From Nymphaea colorata (taxonomy: Eukaryota > Streptophyta > Magnoliopsida > Nymphaeales > Nymphaeaceae): a stretch of DNA of 64,000 nucleotides. The stretch lies in NCBI RefSeq assembly GCF_008831285.2, contig NC_045150.1:5840001-5904000 (forward strand), written 5' to 3'. Made by a program: the position numbers and the translations under genes. Below, in pieces: positions 1 to 11,841 of the stretch (position 1 is the stretch's first letter; each line of letters begins with the position of its first letter). Under the pieces are notes generated by a model. The model worked only from the letters and a program-made list of their open reading frames with translations. It made no database searches and was not told the origin of the DNA.

Positions 1-167
1 TTTTCTTCATCTTGGAAGTGTTCTAGGGATCTTCTTCACTAGCTTCCCTGAACATTTTGTGTAGATTAGGTCTCTCTGTCGTCAACATAAAGATGTCTAA
101 TGACCTACTAGACTTTGTCACCATCTGAATTTTATGACTTAATGAGCTCTGAACCAACTCATAATAA

Positions 168-384
168 GGGTGTCTTTGATCAGAAATCTGCGGTCATCTA
201 AGATCCTTTGGATCTCAACTCTGTGGATTTAATTTCAGGTCCCTTTCCCCACGGCCTTAAATCCATGGTTTTTAACATGTATAGCATGGATTTAAATTCC
301 ATGCTACCGAAACAAAGTAAAACAAAGTAAGGATCTCTAAAAAACACACTTTTTATGCAAGATCTAAGGCTATCAAACACAACC
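168..384 (-). mobile_element. Tourist-like (PIF/Harbinger) MITE, copy 1
   Basis: This is a 217-bp element flanked on both sides by the trinucleotide TAA (165-167 and 385-387). That is the target-site length of PIF/Harbinger elements. Its ends are inverted relatives: GGGTGTCTTTGAT on the left, and the complement of GGTTGTGTTTGAT on the right. A second copy of exactly the same length lies in the opposite orientation at 40104-40320. The two share internal blocks such as the region around GTAGCATGGA and AAACCATGGATTTAA. No transposase is encoded, so it is non-autonomous. The family assignment follows from TSD length and termini. Confidence 0.75.
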
Positions 385-392
385 TAAAGGAT

Positions 393-3300
393 CCAGAGCA
401 GAGGGCAAACCAATAATGTGGCTATAGAGCTTAGATGTATTATTTTACATATCTATTAGATTTTCATTTACAATCATGATCTCTAGGTTTCCCCAATGGG
501 CATAGGGGGGCGATGCATCTCCAGTTCAAAACCTGGTTATGCATCTTGTATCTTAAGGGGAGTGGGCCGTGGGCCGCGAGTGCAAGTTGAAGCATGCAAT
601 GAGCTCGCTGCCTGGTACCATCCACAACTCTGGATCCTGAGGTTAAGGGGATGAAGCAGGGCTTTATCTCTTGCCTGGGTGGTTTATATTATATTGATTT
701 TACTGCAAACTATTTCCACAGCAATTGTAATTGAGATTCAACTTTGTCATTATTGTTAAACAACTTTAATAATAAGTATTAATTGAATGCACTCTCTTCT
801 CTCTCTCTCTCTCTCCTACTCTCATCTTCCACCGGCGTCGGACCGGCTGCCGGCACCGACCGTCGGCGTCAGGTATGCTTCGTCTTTTTGTCCCTCGTTC
901 GCTCTCTATCTCCCTCTTTCTCTCTCCAAGGTCCACCAGCATAAAGACGCCAGAGTTAACTTTTGAGTAATAGCCATGAAGATCGTCTTCGGAATTTGAA
1001 GGGCATGAAATGCCAAGGAAAAGCAAACATTCTTCGCCATGAATTGGATCCGGCAACAACACCTTTATGATATGGCCGGTGCCGCCACAACAATGGAACC
1101 ATAGGACAGTGAATCAAATCTGGCGCGGGGCCAAGCTTTCTTTCCAACCAGCTGATGAACACGCTGGGGGACCTTCATATTATTGGAACCAACTTGCATA
1201 TTGTGTATATTTTGAGATGTATTCCGTATCCAGCGCAACCCTCGGGACACAATGCGCAGCCTTATTTATACAGTCTAAGTTGTTCTGTATTTTTCTACAA
1301 ATTTTATTTTATTTTTTAGGTCTTAAGATTAATGTATTATCTTGTGATTTCGGTTTTGCATTATATTTTTTATTGTGTTCAGATCCTTCAGGAATGAAGT
1401 TTGAATGCTTTGGAAGTGCTTCTCCGTGATGAAGTTATTGGAAAAGTGAATTATATGATTTACATTTAGAAGTTATTTGATATCAATAACAAATTGTTAC
1501 ACTTAACTAAAACTATTCAAAAAAATTAAGGTAGATTCATAAGACATTATGTCACAGGGCTTTATAAATCTAACCCAAATTTTGTGATGGAAGTATTCGA
1601 ATGTGGGCCAACGCATTAAGCACATATGTGTATATGTTTAGCTACAAATTTTTCATGAGTAGTCAAATCATAGTTTAAAAAATGTGATAGAAACCAAATT
1701 ATTATTTTTTAAAATTTTTATATAAGATAAATAATATGTAAAATTTTTATTTTTTATTTTTTTTGAAGAGGTGGGAAGTGGGTGTGGAGGATCCTGCCCG
1801 CTCTCCCTTGACTCCGCGCCTGAATGTGTCACTGCTCATGTGCTTAGAGCAAGTGTGCCTCTGTCACGTTATAACAAAGCATTTAACTATTTATTATGCT
1901 TATTCTTTCAGAATGCAACTCCCTTAAAAGGTGTATGCGGTATTGCAAAATTGAACCCGAATCCGGCAGCTCCAATTAAGAGGGCGACAAATTGGAAGAG
2001 ACCAAACAGATCGAATTTGAGTTGTTCATCTACTGTTATCATATCCGTTTTAGATATTTATATATTAAAAAATATATACCATACCTGAATTTGAAATCTG
2101 AATTCGTAATATAAATTTGATCCATCCGAGTCCAAATTCGACTTTTATATTGAATCCAAACCATTGTACAAACGTTGAGTAAGGATATCATTTATAACTA
2201 TATCCGATCCAAATCAGATCAACATTTACTTTGAATCCCAAGCCAAATTTCAATCCAATTGGATGTTATTTGTTATATCTGAATCCGATCCAAATGTCAA
2301 AATTTGTTCTATTGAGATAGCTAAGCGAGAGACCAATAACAAGTTGCCACATATTACACATTTTCTGTAAATGTTTTGTGTTTCAAAGAGACTATATATG
2401 ATGTCATCATTAATAACGGTCCACAAGAATCGAACAGCCTGCCCAATTCTGGTGCATTCGGCTGGTGCATTCGGCGCCAAGAATCTCGCGTTGTTTTGGA
2501 ATGGATCCTATTAGAACTGCACTCTCTCCTGTGCCTTCATATATTTCTTCTCGCATCCATTTCTTCAATCGAGCACGAATCTGCTTCATTATATAATTAA
2601 TTTCCCTTCAAGAAAATATGCCACGGCAGCTAATTCCTTTTCATCAGCTAATTCCTTTTCATTCTTGTGAAGTGTCTAAGCTTTTTCCAAACAAATGTCT
2701 CCAACTTGTTCTTCTCTTTAATTAAGAAAAAGAAGAAAAAGTGTAAACACGAAGAGATTTTTTAACGCCTCTACATTCCAACTTCTTAAGACGAAGGACA
2801 ACAAGAAACCAATAAGAAAGATATCTTAGCAGTTAAGAACATGATTCGCCTTTTCTGCAACAAATTTTCACAATAAACAATAGAAGAATTAATTAAATAG
2901 ACAGCTGTACCTTCCAATTTCAACAAATTATATATATATATATATATATCCACCGAAGGAAGCCTCTTGCTAAAAAGAAAGAACAAAATATTTACAAAGA
3001 ATTGGCAAGTAAATGAATTTCCAAATATGTCTCAACGTCAAAACAAGAAACCTATCAACCAGACAGATGTCCCAAAAGAAATTTTACACCGTGTAAGCGC
3101 TTTCAGGAGCGTCGCACGTGGAGGTGAGGTGGAGCAGTCCGCCTTTTCTTCTTTTTTGGCAGATGAAAAGCGAAACACGCATATGAACAGGACACCACCC
3201 AACTCATCAACTCTTATCTCCTTTTATCTCCCTCAGCCAGGTGCCCCATCGGATCTGGCTGCCCCCATCCAATCCCACCCAATCCATTCACCATCGTCAT

Positions 3301-3849
3301 TCTAAGCAAATCCAGGTCAACCAAGTCTGCCCCAAAACCCCTCAACCCGGACGTCACGCTGGGTGCGGGAAACGGAACACAAAAAGAAAAAAACAAAAGA
3401 GGAAACTTAGAAGAGAATTAATTCCACTGCTTCCTTTATAACATCTTCCACCATTTCATCACAAACTCATCAACCCAAAAACACCGGCAAAAAAACTCAA
3501 GAAATAAAACAAGAAAGTTTTCTTCAACTGTCGGGGAGGCTCTTCGTTCTCCTCACCCCTCATCCACACACTCAACTCAACACACGTTTCTTTAAATCAT
3601 TAGTACACCACCGTATATGTCTCGTACATTTATACGGCGAACAACCCCAGTATACCCCCAAGTATACGACCGTATACGTCTTCCTACATTCATACGGAAG
3701 GAAAAGGAAGCCATGTCCACCGTTCTCCTTTCCCCAATTTTCCTCCCTCCCCCTGTACAAATCAGCGGAAGGAGAAACCCTTGGTCTAAAATAAAGAAAT
3801 TGTCATCGTCCAGCCAATTAAAGAAACAACGAGCGAGAGGGCCCACAAG
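393..3849. other. Gene-free AT-rich repeat DNA
   Basis: No convincing coding region is seen. Around 490-660 there is a weak tRNA-like stretch with a B-box-like GTTCAAAACC near 523, possibly an old SINE, but no clear flanking duplication was found. 800-925 is CT-rich. 2085-2300 is a degenerate AATCCGATCCAAA-type dispersed repeat that recurs elsewhere in the window. An AT microsatellite lies near 2930-2950. 3460-3849 should include the 3' flank of the minus-strand gene that ends at 3850. Confidence 0.5.
3611..3677. repeat. Cluster of TATACG inverted repeats
   Basis: Two short perfect inverted repeats lie close together. CCGTATA (3611-3617) pairs with TATACGG (3631-3637). GTATACG (3662-3668) pairs with CGTATAC (3671-3677) across a 2-base loop. 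They sit about 170-240 bp beyond the stop codon of the minus-strand DUF7138-like gene, so they may lie in its 3' UTR or terminator region. No function is assigned. Confidence 0.5.
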
Positions 3850-4662
3850 CTACGCGGTCAACTCGATGCGGCCGGACTTCGGCGGCCTCTCGATCGGCCC
3901 GGCGGGCGACGGTCCGCGCGCCTCCTCGAGGATCTCGTCGTAGAGGCACGGGTGGAACGGCACCGACCGGCCGTCCTTCGCGCCAGAGCATATCTCGCAG
4001 ACCACGGCCGCCGCGCGCACCGCCCTCTCTGCGTGCAGACCGTACCCGTACGCATATGCGTTCTCGAACGCGTACATCGGGAGGCTCCTCGGGCCGTAGG
4101 ATCCGAAGCGCGGGACGTTGTCCTGAATCGCGCCGAGCAGCCCGTCCATTGCTGGAGAGTAGATCCGGCCGAGAGCCGCCAGATCCAGGAGTCCTCCGGC
4201 GGCTGGATCGCGACGGAGTAGCGTCTTCTCTGGAAAGGCAAGGCGATTCGCGTAGGGGTTGCTGGGCGGGGAGAGATCGTCCCTGGACGAGCCGGAGCCG
4301 TCGTCGTCGGCGGCGCTCCGGCGGCTCCTGCCCCGGCGCTCGCGGTCTCGGCGGGAGCGCCGCGCGGAGACGAGAAGGAAGCAGCTCTTGTCCTTGCGGG
4401 GATTGTGATGCGCGACGATGGCGGCGAAATTGGTGTTTTCGTTGATCGGAAGCTTCTTCTGGTGCTTCTCCGACGGCTTCCCTCCCTTCCGGCAGACGAG
4501 GACGACGGAGATCTGATTCGGCGAAAGCCCGGTTTTCTGGCTCAGGACGCTCTGGAGGGCCTTGAATTGGCTCCCGGGATGAATCCCGACGTGCCCGACG
4601 TCGAGGTGCTGCTCCCCGTCGAACAAGTAGACGGGGTACGGCGTCTCCCCTGGGCTCTCCAT
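3850..4662 (-). CDS. DUF7138-like plant protein, intronless, 270 aa
   Basis: A single uninterrupted frame runs from ATG at 4662 to TAG at 3850. Residues 1-100 resemble, from memory, the plant-specific family annotated DUF7138. They open with YPVYLFDGEQ, followed by a compact alpha/beta-looking segment ending in CFLLVSA. A basic Arg/Ser-rich stretch (about 101-117, RRSRRDRERRGRSRR) follows and could act as a nuclear localisation signal. A low-complexity linker comes next. The C-terminal part carries CEIC and FHPC about a dozen residues apart, which could bind a metal ion; this is inference. No catalytic motif is visible, and the family has no well-established biochemical role that I know of. 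The coding region is much more GC-rich than its flanks, which produces long spurious frames on both strands here. The gene is read away from the FSP1-like gene's 3' end and stands alone. Confidence 0.75.
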   Translation of the reverse strand: MESPGETPYPVYLFDGEQHLDVGHVGIHPGSQFKALQSVLSQKTGLSPNQISVVLVCRKGGKPSEKHQKKLPINENTNFAAIVAHHNPRKDKSCFLLVSARRSRRDRERRGRSRRSAADDDGSGSSRDDLSPPSNPYANRLAFPEKTLLRRDPAAGGLLDLAALGRIYSPAMDGLLGAIQDNVPRFGSYGPRSLPMYAFENAYAYGYGLHAERAVRAAAVVCEICSGAKDGRSVPFHPCLYDEILEEARGPSPAGPIERPPKSGRIELTA

Positions 4663-7600
4663 CTCCGGCGGACCGTATTCCGCTAGAAGAAGATCGCACG
4701 GGGTTTCTAGGGTTAGGGTTTAAGGGAGGACAACGGGGCAGCCACCATCGGCGCAGCAGAAGACAAGGCTAGCAGAGCTTGGAGTCGGGCCCCTTTTAAT
4801 GGAGAAAGAGGCGGTGGGGGTATTTTGGAGACAAAAAAGCCTTGAGGCGGTTTCGAAGAATGAAAAGTTAGGAGACGTGCTTAGCAAGCAATGCCAGTGG
4901 TCGACAAAATTACTGAAAAGGACAAGAAACTGTTGAACGTTTCCCTAAAATGTGCGTTGGATGATAATCCCATTTTCCTTCTTTTCCACTCCGCTCTCCT
5001 TCGGATAGGCACGGGCGCTGGGATTAGTTTGAACGCGAGTCTGAACCACCGGATAATTTCGGCTTCGGACCTGACCGACCCATGGAGCTTGGACCTTCGA
5101 CGAAACTCGGCTCGATCCAGCACGTAAACGGAAGCAGCGTCAAGGCAAAAGTGCGGGGCCATCTAAAACTCGCGTCAACGTTTAACAATGACTTGGGTAA
5201 ACTGATCGTGTAAGGAATGAGGTTGAGTTTTACGAGGAGGAAAAAAGAGGGTCCGTGGTCGCATAGACGTGCATTTAAGATATCTTCTGGAATGTATAGA
5301 AGTAATGGATGCACTGCTACAATTATTAAAAAATGAATCCGAGTGTATTATATCAAAAGATTCAGAACATGTATATATATATATAAATGGGGACGTGAAG
5401 CCGAACTGTGATGTTGTGGAAAATGACAGTAAGCATTGGCGACCATGACGAGGTCAAGATAAGATCACGTCTCAAACTGTTTTAACACACCCACTAACAC
5501 CATTTTCAGAATAGACAGAAGCATAAAGCTGATTGGCTACTTGCATGGAGAAGAAGGCGGGAGAATCTGACTGTTTCATCTCTATGACCTCTCCCAGATA
5601 TCTTAGGAGGGAAAATGGAGAAGTAGCCTAACTAACTCCATCTAGAAGCTGGAATATCAGCCGTTAATCTGGGTCAATATCTTACGGGAGAAGAATACAA
5701 CCCACTGTAAGCAGTGACGAAGGAAAAAGATTTTTTGGCTCCTGGTATTTTCAACAAATTATAAAGGGAATATAATTTCTTTTTTAAAAAGGTAAACAGT
5801 CACTTTATAAAATTATATATATCTCTCTCTCTCTCCCTCTTTGGCATGAAAAAGACATGAATTATGAAATGATAACATCAATTTGCGCTGTTGTACTCAT
5901 CATTGACACTGTACATGGTCTTCCTATACCTCATATTCATGTAATGAAGACCATGTCAAAAACGATGTGCTTTTGACATCAAAACAAGTACTTGTGGACT
6001 AGCTTTGATGTATAAATTAAACCAGTCGTTCTGTTACAACATCTTTCAGCAGACGTCACACATCACAAAATGGGTCGGCAATGGCGCCAGATCTTATTCA
6101 AAAATTGGATCGTAGGACGTACACAACAGCATCTTATTCTTATTCTTTTATTCGGGGTCAAACCGAGTCAATTTACGGGCATTTTTTTAGTTCCGATACG
6201 AGGTTCAAGGTGATTTGAGATCATTGGGAATCTTAATTCTGAATATATAACACAAAAAACTGATCTTCTAATTTTTTCTTCCTTCAACTTTTAACCATGA
6301 TGATGTGACTTGAAGTTGCATGTGTGGACGGATTTACTTGGATCTTGGGGAAGAAATAACTATTACTATTACAATTTCTTAGAAATTTCTTGACCTATGA
6401 ACTGATTTACTTGGATCTTGGGGATGAAATAACTATTACAATTTCCTAGAACTTTTGCTTACTCTTGATTTCTATAAAATTCCACGAAGAAGCCAAGGAA
6501 CTGGTCTACGGATTCAAATATGTAGACCAGAATGCAACAATTAATTTGGTCCCTACTGTATTCTTAAATTTTGAAGGATTACAAGACCCCACGCGGTTGG
6601 GAAGTCGTAGACAACGAAGAAAACACGCGTTTCAAGTTGTACTTCTGCCAAGTTGATGACCATAAATGCATCACGGAATCTAAAATAAGGCAGGACAACT
6701 TTTTTTTGTGTAATTCCGAAACGAGACCAATCTCTTTTGAGAAAAAATATCAGAAATGTTCATCTTATGATCTATTAAGGAGGCAAGTAGGGATGTTAAT
6801 GTTTATCCAATTTGAATCAAATCAGATATTCGATCAAACCGGTTCCAAAAAAAAAAAATTAGATATGCCAAAAAAAATATATATATTAAATTAAAAAATT
6901 AGATTGGATTCAGATTTAAAAAGTGACATTCGATTGTTGGGAGTTCATTAAACACAGTGCGCTTGGTTGAGTTTTCATCCAAGCTGATTGTAACTTGTCT
7001 CGCTTTGGGATCTGTTGATGTCATGTTAAGTGGTGACACATGGAACAGTTTCGTGGCTAAGTTATGAATGAGAGCTTGTTTCAATGGAACCACAATCATT
7101 TGATTCGAAGTTCCAAACTGCTTGAATCTCGTTTATTTTATGATAGGAAATGTCTCATGTTTGCTGACGACTTTTTGGTTTTTAGTGCAGCCACTCGGAA
7201 GTCATTGACCAGTGGTAAGCAGTACAACTTGATTGGTGATCAGTTCAGTTTAGTTTAACATCATGCGCAGTGGCGGAGCCACATGGTGATTGGTGTGACT
7301 AGTTGCCCACACAAGTTTTTTAAAATTTCTTTATTTTTAAATGAGCATCTTTAAACATTTATCCTAGTACACTTATATATATATATCTTATCGATATCTT
7401 CTCATTAGTTTGGTTACCATGGACCAACCTTACTTCCTTGATAAAAAAAACATACATGCAACCTCAAAAGACACTAATGTAAATATTGGGATTCGCTTGT
7501 TATTTGAGAAAAGGATCTGCGCTTTTGTTCTAAGATTAATGGTGAATCAAATATTCTCAATGACCACTTCCCATATTTGAGAGACTATCTTCACATTTGG

Positions 7601-9185
7601 GGATAGAAGAAAATGTCTGGTTCGAATTGTAGCATGTCATATCAGACGTGATAAATGGGATTTCATCTCACACTCCATTTTTTGATGGCATACATTTGAT
7701 TTTTTGTGCGACTTCTGATCTTCGTCTTCCATGTAGAGGACACTGCTGATCATCTTGGTCCATGCGGAGAACCAAAGGGCGTGTTTGATCTTCCCCTTCC
7801 CTATGGAGAGAAGCAAACCAATGGAAGAACCAAATAATGGTGTTGCTGTTGCTGTTTCCCTTAAAAAGCCAAATCTCCTCTACCTCAATCCACACATTTC
7901 TTGAGAAAAAAAAAACTGATCATTGCCACTATTGCTTCGGTATTATTCTCATTTTCTGAGATCGTCCTTATTTTAGACCTTTTCTCTATTTTGGATGTCA
8001 CATAATGAACACATTTGGTAAGAGAAACATTGTATCAGTGTTCCATGAATTTGACTAAAAATTGGAGCAGATTACGAGTCTCTACACTCCCCCTCTCAGC
8101 ATGATTCCATTTGGAGAAGAGAGACCGGCGCACGCAACAAACATACACTAAAAGAAAAAAAAAGGTTCAATTTTGAAATTATTCAAAAAAAATCTTTTTA
8201 ATTGTCTTTATAATTTTTTAGGGTATTTTTGTTATTTACTGTACTAACACACTAAATTTTCATGCACCATTATGGTGTATATAACTAGGTTGTTCCATTA
8301 AAACCTATAGGGTCCATAACATCCTGGAGAGTATTTATCAATGCCCTTTTTAGCAGCACATAAAGTTAATGTCTCAATAATTCGAAACAGAAACAGCCGC
8401 CTGCTAACCCCGCCCTATCCATCGGGCCAGTCCCTCGAGAATTAAAAAAAATGTTTTGATTAAAATAAGTTTTAGAAAAGAAAAAATCGTTCGTCTTTTC
8501 ACCATTTAAGTTTGTGTGATGTAAAAAGAACCGTTGTATTTCGGCTGCCGTAGATTAGACCTGGGCATGAAAACTACCTAAGTTTACTAGTAGTTTCAAT
8601 TTTAATGGAATTAGACATTCATACTTCAAAAAAGTTTAGCAGACTTAATTTGCGTGTACAACAATTTCTTATGAAATTGTCTGGATGTATGTGCGATGTG
8701 CCAGTTTTTCCCAGCACGTGTGACTGCGCTTGAAACTGTACCTTAGGTTCAGGAACTCTCCACAACATAAAACATTCATTGCAGAAACTTTCCAGAAAGT
8801 TTCATCATTCACGAGTGTCAGTCGGGATATGGACCGGCATATGATGGTAATACTGTGACAACCTTTAAGTTGAAGAATGCCATGTTGTCACCATCACATC
8901 GACCTTATCCCTACTTCATACAAATACATAATGAATACCACATAGCTATGAATTCTTCAGTGTATATATAGAAATTTGGCTCCCCCATCAGTGTCGACTG
9001 TGTAGCAACTTGAATGTGGAGAAGCGCGTGTAATGGGCAACAGTAGAACATTGGAATTGTCAAGAAGTAGGGTAGATGTCTTTCACGCGTGTGCATATTA
9101 ATAAACACAGTACATGCATGCACCACAATTCCTCCACATTTCTCCCGTTTGCCGATTGGCAAGAAAGGAAGAAAGCATCAAGTGG
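4663..9185. other. Intergenic region with decayed repeats
   Basis: No gene is recognised. 4663-4800 should hold the promoter and 5' leader of the minus-strand DUF7138-like gene. 6331-6450 contains a tandem duplication of about 73 bp. At 6789 the sequence TAGGGATGTTAAT followed by AATCAAATC-type words looks like one end of a hAT-type MITE. Near 7266 CAGTGGCGGAGCCACA resembles another hAT-type terminus. 8225-8300 resembles 60290-60360. Confidence 0.45.
6331..6450. repeat. Short tandem duplication, about 73-bp unit
   Basis: The block beginning GATTTACTTGGATCTTGGGG at 6331 is repeated at about 6404 and followed by a similar GAAATAACTATTAC sequence. The second copy lacks a few bases of the first. 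Confidence 0.7.
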
Positions 9186-11841
9186 TCATATACCATCAGG
9201 ATCTAACCCTAATTCTCTTCTCGTTTTCCCAATAAATAGGTCCTTCGATTTGAGCATTCCTGGTATGTGTCCAATGGCCGTAAAGAAAGGCAACTGGGCA
9301 ACTGCTTCTTTCCTCCCTAAACTGACAATGGCCATGGTCGAGGCAGGCTTGTAGCTTGACAGATGACTCTCTTTTCCTCCCTTGATCAACAACTTAATGT
9401 TCTTTGCCGTCAGAATTGCGTGTTTTTGAGCGATATACCCTTGCTTTGATTCCTGTTTATCACGCATTTATGTCAACATTCACAAGGTTCCTTTGTTTCT
9501 ATCAAGTCAATAATGCGCCATACACAAAAAGGAAAACCAAAGAAAAGCAGAAGCTCTGAGGCAAATTGAGCCTTTTTACACTTTTAGAAGGTCTTTGACG
9601 TACACCATGTAACACTTCCCTTACGCTAGTTATTTTATGGTAGACGAATCTTATAGTATAGATCAAGAAAAAAGCAGGTGAAACTATGGCTAATCTGAAA
9701 TTGAAAACATATTCTATTTAGGCTGCTCAATAGAAGCACAGGAAGGTGCAATTCCATGTGCAAATGAGGTTCCTATGGTTGGTATCACAGTGAACCTAAT
9801 TCACATTGGAAAGGACAAAGCTTATTGTTGGTTGAATCAAACTCAAAGCAGATTTTCCTTTTTAACAAAAACCAGAGCACATCTAACTAAAGCAAAGTAA
9901 TAGAGCAAAACGCTGAGCCTTGGAGTACTTTAAATGCGTGGGAGTTAAAATTTGCCAGGACCTACCAATTCCTCTTGGTGTGAGTGAATTTCCTAAACGC
10001 TAGTCAGATGCTTCAAAAGAAGGAAAGTAAAGAAAAAAAGATAAGGAAAACTTACTGCAGTGTCGTTGATGTCTCCAATGGCGAAAATGGTTTTGGTTCC
10101 TAGAACTCGCAAATGTTCATCGACCATCACCTGTCCTTGTTTGTTCACGCGGTCTTTCAAAATGCCCTCCCTTAACCACGAGGATCCGAGTTCCTTCCCA
10201 GTGCAGTTGAACCAACAATCCGCCTGAACTTTGGTACCTTCAGTTGTCACAAATTCAGTCTGCTTGCTGTTCAGTTGATCCACAGTTATCTCTTGGTTCA
10301 ACAGAACCTTCACGTTCTTAGAAGTTAACCACGAGAAGGTTTTCGCGGAAGCCTTTGAGCCGATGAACTCCACCAGTCTCAACCCTTTATGAACAAGGGT
10401 CACCTGCTTCGCAGGGAAGTCACTGGCAATCTCGCCGGCGAGTTCCACCCCGGTTGGCCCTCCTCCAATAATCAGAACAGAGTTGGCTGATTTCATTTGT
10501 TCATGGGCTGCCATAAAGTGCACAAGAAAAGGTTACAACTGAGCACAAATTTCGCACCGTTGCAATCCATGGAAAAGATGAGCAGCCATTGCTTCGATAC
10601 AATGCATACCCTCCTTGAACTGTTTCAGCCGTTCAGTTCGAGTTAACGGAACAGAGGTCGGGTGTCCGGTGGCAATGACGAGATAATCGTAGCTTATCCA
10701 CCGTCCATTTGCAGTTATGATCTCCCTCTCCGTTAAATCGACAGCGGTTGAGGTAACGAGCCTTGCATTGGTCAAGTACTCCTTGTGGTTGATCAGTGAT
10801 CTCTCGGCAAACTTGGGCTCCACTGCACACCTCAGTGCTGCCCAGGGAACTTCGAAATACTCCTTCCTGTGAACTCATTTAGGATGACCAATTAGCCGAG
10901 ATGCTCGTGCTATTCTGTCCCTTGGGCTGTCCCCTAGGGATTCCTATATCATGCTGTTGAGCAAACTCTCAAAAAAGGGGAGAAAGCAAAAGAACGTGTT
11001 GAAGAAATTTCAGAAAAGAAAATGGCAGCAAAAAGAAGCATTTTCCGCTAGTAATTGAATAGTTGATTTCTTAAAAGAAAATGTTGCATCAATTTGGAGA
11101 AAATGCCATTTTGTTTGAGATTTCCGAATTAGAGCTAATGTCCTTAATGTTGGCTAAAAAAAAAAAACTTAGCAAAGCTCACAAAATGACAAAAAGCTAA
11201 GAAAGAAATGTATACATGTAAACCCTATTGGCAACAGGAATTTTATTTCATGAATTTGTTCAAAAAATTAGGAAAATTTTATGAAATACTAATTGGAACA
11301 CAGTGTATGCCCCAACCCAACCTTAGAGAAAGATTCTTTCGTGTTGCCAATTCTTTCGTGTTGCCAATATTTTCGAAAAGAACAACAATAATTTTCATGA
11401 AGAACTTGATCATTTGGCATCTCAGTTATCAGAAAATTTCACTCATTAAATACGATAAAAAAAAATTACACAACGTCGCCTATCAAGGCTTCCAACGCTA
11501 TAATAACAACACGAGCATTTCTGGAAAAGTTTTTTCATTCAATCGCGTTTCGTTTATCTGATTCAAGCGGCCAAATTCAAATAATTGGGACATTGAGTTT
11601 TCTTCGTGTTATTCCTTCAAAAGCTGATCGTCGACATTTCAAAACAAAAAACGAATATAAAGCCAAAAAAATGAGGAAAATGCGAAGGAAAGGAAGATCG
11701 AAAGACTGAAGGGGGTGAGGGAGAAGCATACGGATCAATGAGGACGACGTCGGCGACGAACTGGAGAGTGCGGGCGATGAGGGAGCCGGCGGGACCACCT
11801 CCGATCACCACAACCCGGGTGCTCCGCCTGCTCCCTTCCAT
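9186..11841 (-). CDS. FSP1/AIFM2-like FAD-dependent NAD(P)H oxidoreductase, 4 exons
   Basis: Proposed exons on the minus strand are 11732-11841, 10610-10866, 10056-10507 and 9186-9452. All junctions are GT-AG with phases 2, 1 and 0, giving 361 aa and a TGA stop. The first dinucleotide-binding motif is at residues 14-19 (GGGPAG) and the second at about 137-142 (GGGPTGVELAGE). The flavin-contacting IFAIGDINDT precedes the exon 3/4 junction, and exon 4 begins ESKQGYIAQKHA. Length and motif order match the plant AIF-like group remembered as Arabidopsis At3g44190/At5g22140. That group is homologous to animal FSP1/AIFM2, which reduces ubiquinone-type lipids with NAD(P)H; substrate and membrane location here are inference. 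Residue 2 is Glu, not Gly, so the N-myristoylation signal of animal FSP1 is absent. The junctions restore conserved residues, for example PKEYFEVPWAALR. The gene is divergent from the PPR gene 1.3 kb away. Confidence 0.88.

Noticed and set aside
3818-4699. Longer minus-strand frame (293 codons) and plus-strand frames over the DUF7138-like gene
   Set aside because: They are Arg/Pro-rich shadows of a GC-rich coding region. Only the 270-codon frame has a recognisable domain and natural composition.
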